The translations under genes were made by a program, and so were the position numbers. Positions 15,652-17,526 of a DNA stretch of 17,526 nt are shown here, piece by piece. The notes beneath the pieces were generated by a model. That model ran no database searches, was not told where the DNA came from, and worked only from the letters and a program-made list of their open reading frames with translations. The stretch is from a bacterium (GTDB lineage: Bacteria > Ratteibacteria > UBA8468 > B48-G9 > JAFGKM01): assembly GCA_029548585.1 (NCBI GenBank), contig JAKPNC010000041.1:1-17526 (forward strand), read 5' to 3'. The number at the start of each line of letters is the position of its first letter. Position 1 is the first letter of the stretch.

Positions 15652-16050
15652 TTACCCGGGCAGGATGTATAGTATCATGAAAAAAAGGACAAGGAAGATT
15701 AACGCAAGGAAAGCGAGCATGAATATTGTTCTTTTCTCGGCGGAAGAGAAAAAAGGCTTCTTTTCAGTCCCAACGGCTTCATCCCGGTTCCAGGCTTTAT
15801 CATCGGGGTCCGTCCAGGACAACTCCGAGATCTTTTTCTCTACAAGATTCTTTTCGATTCCGAGGTAGGAAGAATAGAGCCTGAGGTATCCTTTCAGATG
15901 AGCTTCACTCTGGAATTCCCGCCACCTCCCGCCTTCAATCATATCAATGAACTTGACCGGCATGAAGGTGTCTTCGAAAACCTTTTCAGCCGTGATATTT
16001 TTTGATATCCTTGCCTCTTTGATTATTTCTTCAATATTTCTGTCATCCAT
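15652..16050 (-). CDS. Small RodZ-like protein: HTH domain plus one C-terminal transmembrane helix
   Basis: 132 residues. Residues about 5-72 match the RodZ-type helix-turn-helix (IIKEARISKNITAEKV ... AHLKGYLRLYSSYLGI), which in RodZ binds MreB rather than DNA. A polar linker leads to a single hydrophobic helix (about 108-130), and the protein ends there. The periplasmic domain of full RodZ is missing, so this is a short form that is probably inserted with its HTH in the cytoplasm. ATG 16050 overlaps the ftsK end by 8 nt (ATGGATGA) and has AGGGA 6 nt upstream; a longer frame from 16119 lies wholly within ftsK and is rejected. The order ftsK, HTH protein, rimO is a common bacterial arrangement. 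A role in cell shape is likely by homology but not certain. Confidence 0.85.
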   Translation of the reverse strand: MDDRNIEEIIKEARISKNITAEKVFEDTFMPVKFIDMIEGGRWREFQSEAHLKGYLRLYSSYLGIEKNLVEKKISELSWTDPDDKAWNRDEAVGTEKKPFFSSAEKRTIFMLAFLALIFLVLFFMILYILPG

Positions 16051-17526
16051 TCTCGTCCCTGTTAGAGATAACCTGCCTCGGCTTGCCTTCCCTGTAAGGT
16101 CCAAGCAGACCTTCTTCATCCATTCTCTCTATCAGCCTTGCAGACTTGTTGAATCCTATCTTTAGCCTTCTCTGTATCATGGATATGGAGGCTATCTTGG
16201 TGGTGAGAACTATCCGCTTGGCTTCCTGGTAAAGCTCGTCCTCCCCGTCCTTATCGGAAGTTTCCAACATCTCCTGTTCCCTGGATGATTCCTTTCCTTC
16301 CACTATCTCCATGTCGTACTCCGGGGCTTTCTGCGCCTTGATGAAATTGCATATTGACTCGATCTCGTCATCTGATATCAGGCAGCCCTGTATCCTGCTC
16401 ATGGATGAACTGCCCGGCGGGATGAAAAGGAGGTCTCCCCTTCCAAGAAGCTTTTCGGCCCCTATCGTATCCAGGATGGTTCTTGAATCGAACTTTGACG
16501 TGACCTGGAAAGAGATCCTGCAAGGCAGGTTGGCTTTGATTATTCCGGTAATGACGTTAACCGACGGCCTCTGGGTAGCCAGTATCAGGTGTATTCCCGC
16601 CGCCCTCGAAAGCTGGGCCAGCCTGATGATGCTGTTTTCAATCTCGTTGCGTGCGACTATCATCAGGTCGGCAAGCTCGTCTATGACCACGACTATGTAA
16701 GGCAGGTGTTCGTTCTTAACGGTTGAGTTGTATCCTTCTATGTTTCTTGCCTTCACATCCGCGAACATCTGGTACCTTCTTGCCATCTCGGCGATAAGCC
16801 ATTTGAGGGCGTTTATGGCCTTTCTCGTGTCAACCACGACAGGGCACAGGAGGTGGGGCAGATCGTTGTACGATATGAGTTCAACCATCTTGGGATCTAT
16901 CATTATGAACCTGACCTCTTCCGGTGAAGCCTTGAAAAGTATCGAGGCGATGAATGAATTGATGCAGACTGTCTTTCCGGACCCTGTCGCCCCGGCTATA
17001 AGGATGTGAGGCATGTTCTTAAGATCGCTGATAACCGTCTTGCCCATGATGTTCTTGCCGACGGCTATGGTAAGCTTTGAAGGGCTTTTCTGGAATTCCC
17101 TGCTGGTAAGCATATCTCTCAGGTAAACCATGGAGATCTGCCTGTTGGGGACCTCTATCCCTACGGTGGACTTGTTGGCAAGCGGGGCAACCACTCTCAC
17201 GGTGGTTGTCTTGAGGTTCATGGCGATGTTGTCCTGTATCTTGTAAACCTTTTGAAGCGCGACTCCCGGTGCGAGCTGGACTTCGTACATGGTTACCCGG
17301 GGCCCCTGGTTGATCTGTACCACCTCTCCTTCTATTCCGAACTCTATGAGAGTCTCCTCTATCACCTGTGCATACAGGTCGAAATCCTCGTTTGTTTCCT
17401 GCTGTGTGGGATTGCCTGCCGCCAGCGTGGAAAGGGGAGGGGTCTTATAATCTTTTGCCCTTGATATGGGCTTGGGAGGCTTCACCTTCGGGACTTCCGT
17501 TACAGGTTCCTCTTTCATGGGAGGTT
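16043..17526 (-). CDS. ftsK: DNA translocase FtsK/SpoIIIE, N-terminus outside the window
   Basis: Hexameric ATP-driven pump that moves chromosome DNA at the division septum. The frame is open to the window edge. A methionine at 17518 is internal or accidental, because the 4-TM anchor and linker of FtsK are missing. What remains begins with a Pro/Lys-rich linker, then the alpha domain (TLIEFGIEGEVVQINQGPRVTMYE). The RecA-like beta domain has Walker A GATGSGKT (about 16970-16995), Walker B VVVIDELADLM, and the FtsK block LATQRPSVNVITGIIKANLP. The C-terminal gamma winged helix (ISMIQRRLKIGFNKSARLIERMDEEG) recognises orienting DNA sequences in the family. All motor motifs are intact. It overlaps the RodZ-like gene by 8 nt. 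Confidence 0.96.
   Translation of the reverse strand, partial: PPMKEEPVTEVPKVKPPKPISRAKDYKTPPLSTLAAGNPTQQETNEDFDLYAQVIEETLIEFGIEGEVVQINQGPRVTMYEVQLAPGVALQKVYKIQDNIAMNLKTTTVRVVAPLANKSTVGIEVPNRQISMVYLRDMLTSREFQKSPSKLTIAVGKNIMGKTVISDLKNMPHILIAGATGSGKTVCINSFIASILFKASPEEVRFIMIDPKMVELISYNDLPHLLCPVVVDTRKAINALKWLIAEMARRYQMFADVKARNIEGYNSTVKNEHLPYIVVVIDELADLMIVARNEIENSIIRLAQLSRAAGIHLILATQRPSVNVITGIIKANLPCRISFQVTSKFDSRTILDTIGAEKLLGRGDLLFIPPGSSSMSRIQGCLISDDEIESICNFIKAQKAPEYDMEIVEGKESSREQEMLETSDKDGEDELYQEAKRIVLTTKIASISMIQRRLKIGFNKSARLIERMDEEGLLGPYREGKPRQVISNRDENG

Noticed and set aside
15185..15868. 227-codon open frame on the plus strand
   Set aside because: It spans rimO and the RodZ-like gene on the other strand and reads as Ser/Pro-rich shadow translation.
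16051..16119. Longer N-terminus for the RodZ-like protein from 16119
   Set aside because: It lies wholly within the ftsK gamma-domain coding sequence; the HTH fold begins after 16050 where an RBS is present.
1..17526. Mobile elements, CRISPR arrays, prophage or defence genes
   Set aside because: No transposase, integrase, spaced repeats or defence-type domains were seen on either strand; the genes are chromosomal metabolic, signalling and housekeeping types.

Overview
The window is a compact bacterial chromosome segment in which every convincing gene lies on the minus strand, so transcription runs from high to low coordinates. GC is moderate and Arg codons are often AGG/AGA. Starts include TTG and GTG, intergenic gaps are mostly 4-80 nt, and no mobile element, CRISPR array, tRNA or rRNA is visible. 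The gene set (c-di-GMP signalling, GH57 enzyme, glycogen synthesis, unusual URO-D-like protein) suggests a free-living, Gram-negative-type bacterium, possibly from an uncultivated candidate phylum (Omnitrophota/PVC-like). That taxonomic guess is inference and of low confidence.

Three blocks can be separated. Block 1 (17526-14341) is a housekeeping cluster: the motor and DNA-binding part of an FtsK/SpoIIIE translocase (N-terminus outside the window), a small RodZ-like HTH/one-TM protein that overlaps it by 8 nt, and RimO, the ribosomal protein S12 methylthiotransferase. Block 2 (14250-10099) starts from a likely extended -10 promoter just behind rimO. It holds an AEC-family permease and, 12 nt later, a 1057-residue membrane sensor with PAS, GAF, PAS, GGDEF and EAL domains, with both catalytic motifs and the I-site intact.

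Block 3 (about 10088 to 1 and beyond) looks like one long glycogen operon that begins at a good sigma70-type promoter. Its first two genes are a soluble GAF histidine kinase and a single-domain response regulator. After them come glgC (overlapping the regulator by ATGA), a GalT-family nucleotidyltransferase, a URO-D/MtaA-superfamily protein of unknown substrate, glgA, a GH57 alpha-glucan enzyme, and glgB, which is cut by the window edge before its catalytic glutamate. GlgC makes ADP-glucose, GlgA polymerises it, GlgB adds branches, and the GH57 enzyme probably trims or remodels the polymer. GalT could feed or drain the hexose-phosphate pool. The two-component pair is the only regulator in the run and has no DNA-binding output domain.

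The points most worth following are the two-component system at the head of a glycogen operon, the URO-D-like protein embedded in it, and a GalT homologue placed between glgC and glgA. Several starts were corrected: glgB starts at a TTG that overlaps the GH57 gene, and the URO-D-like, response regulator, GH57 and RodZ-like genes start later than their longest open frames.
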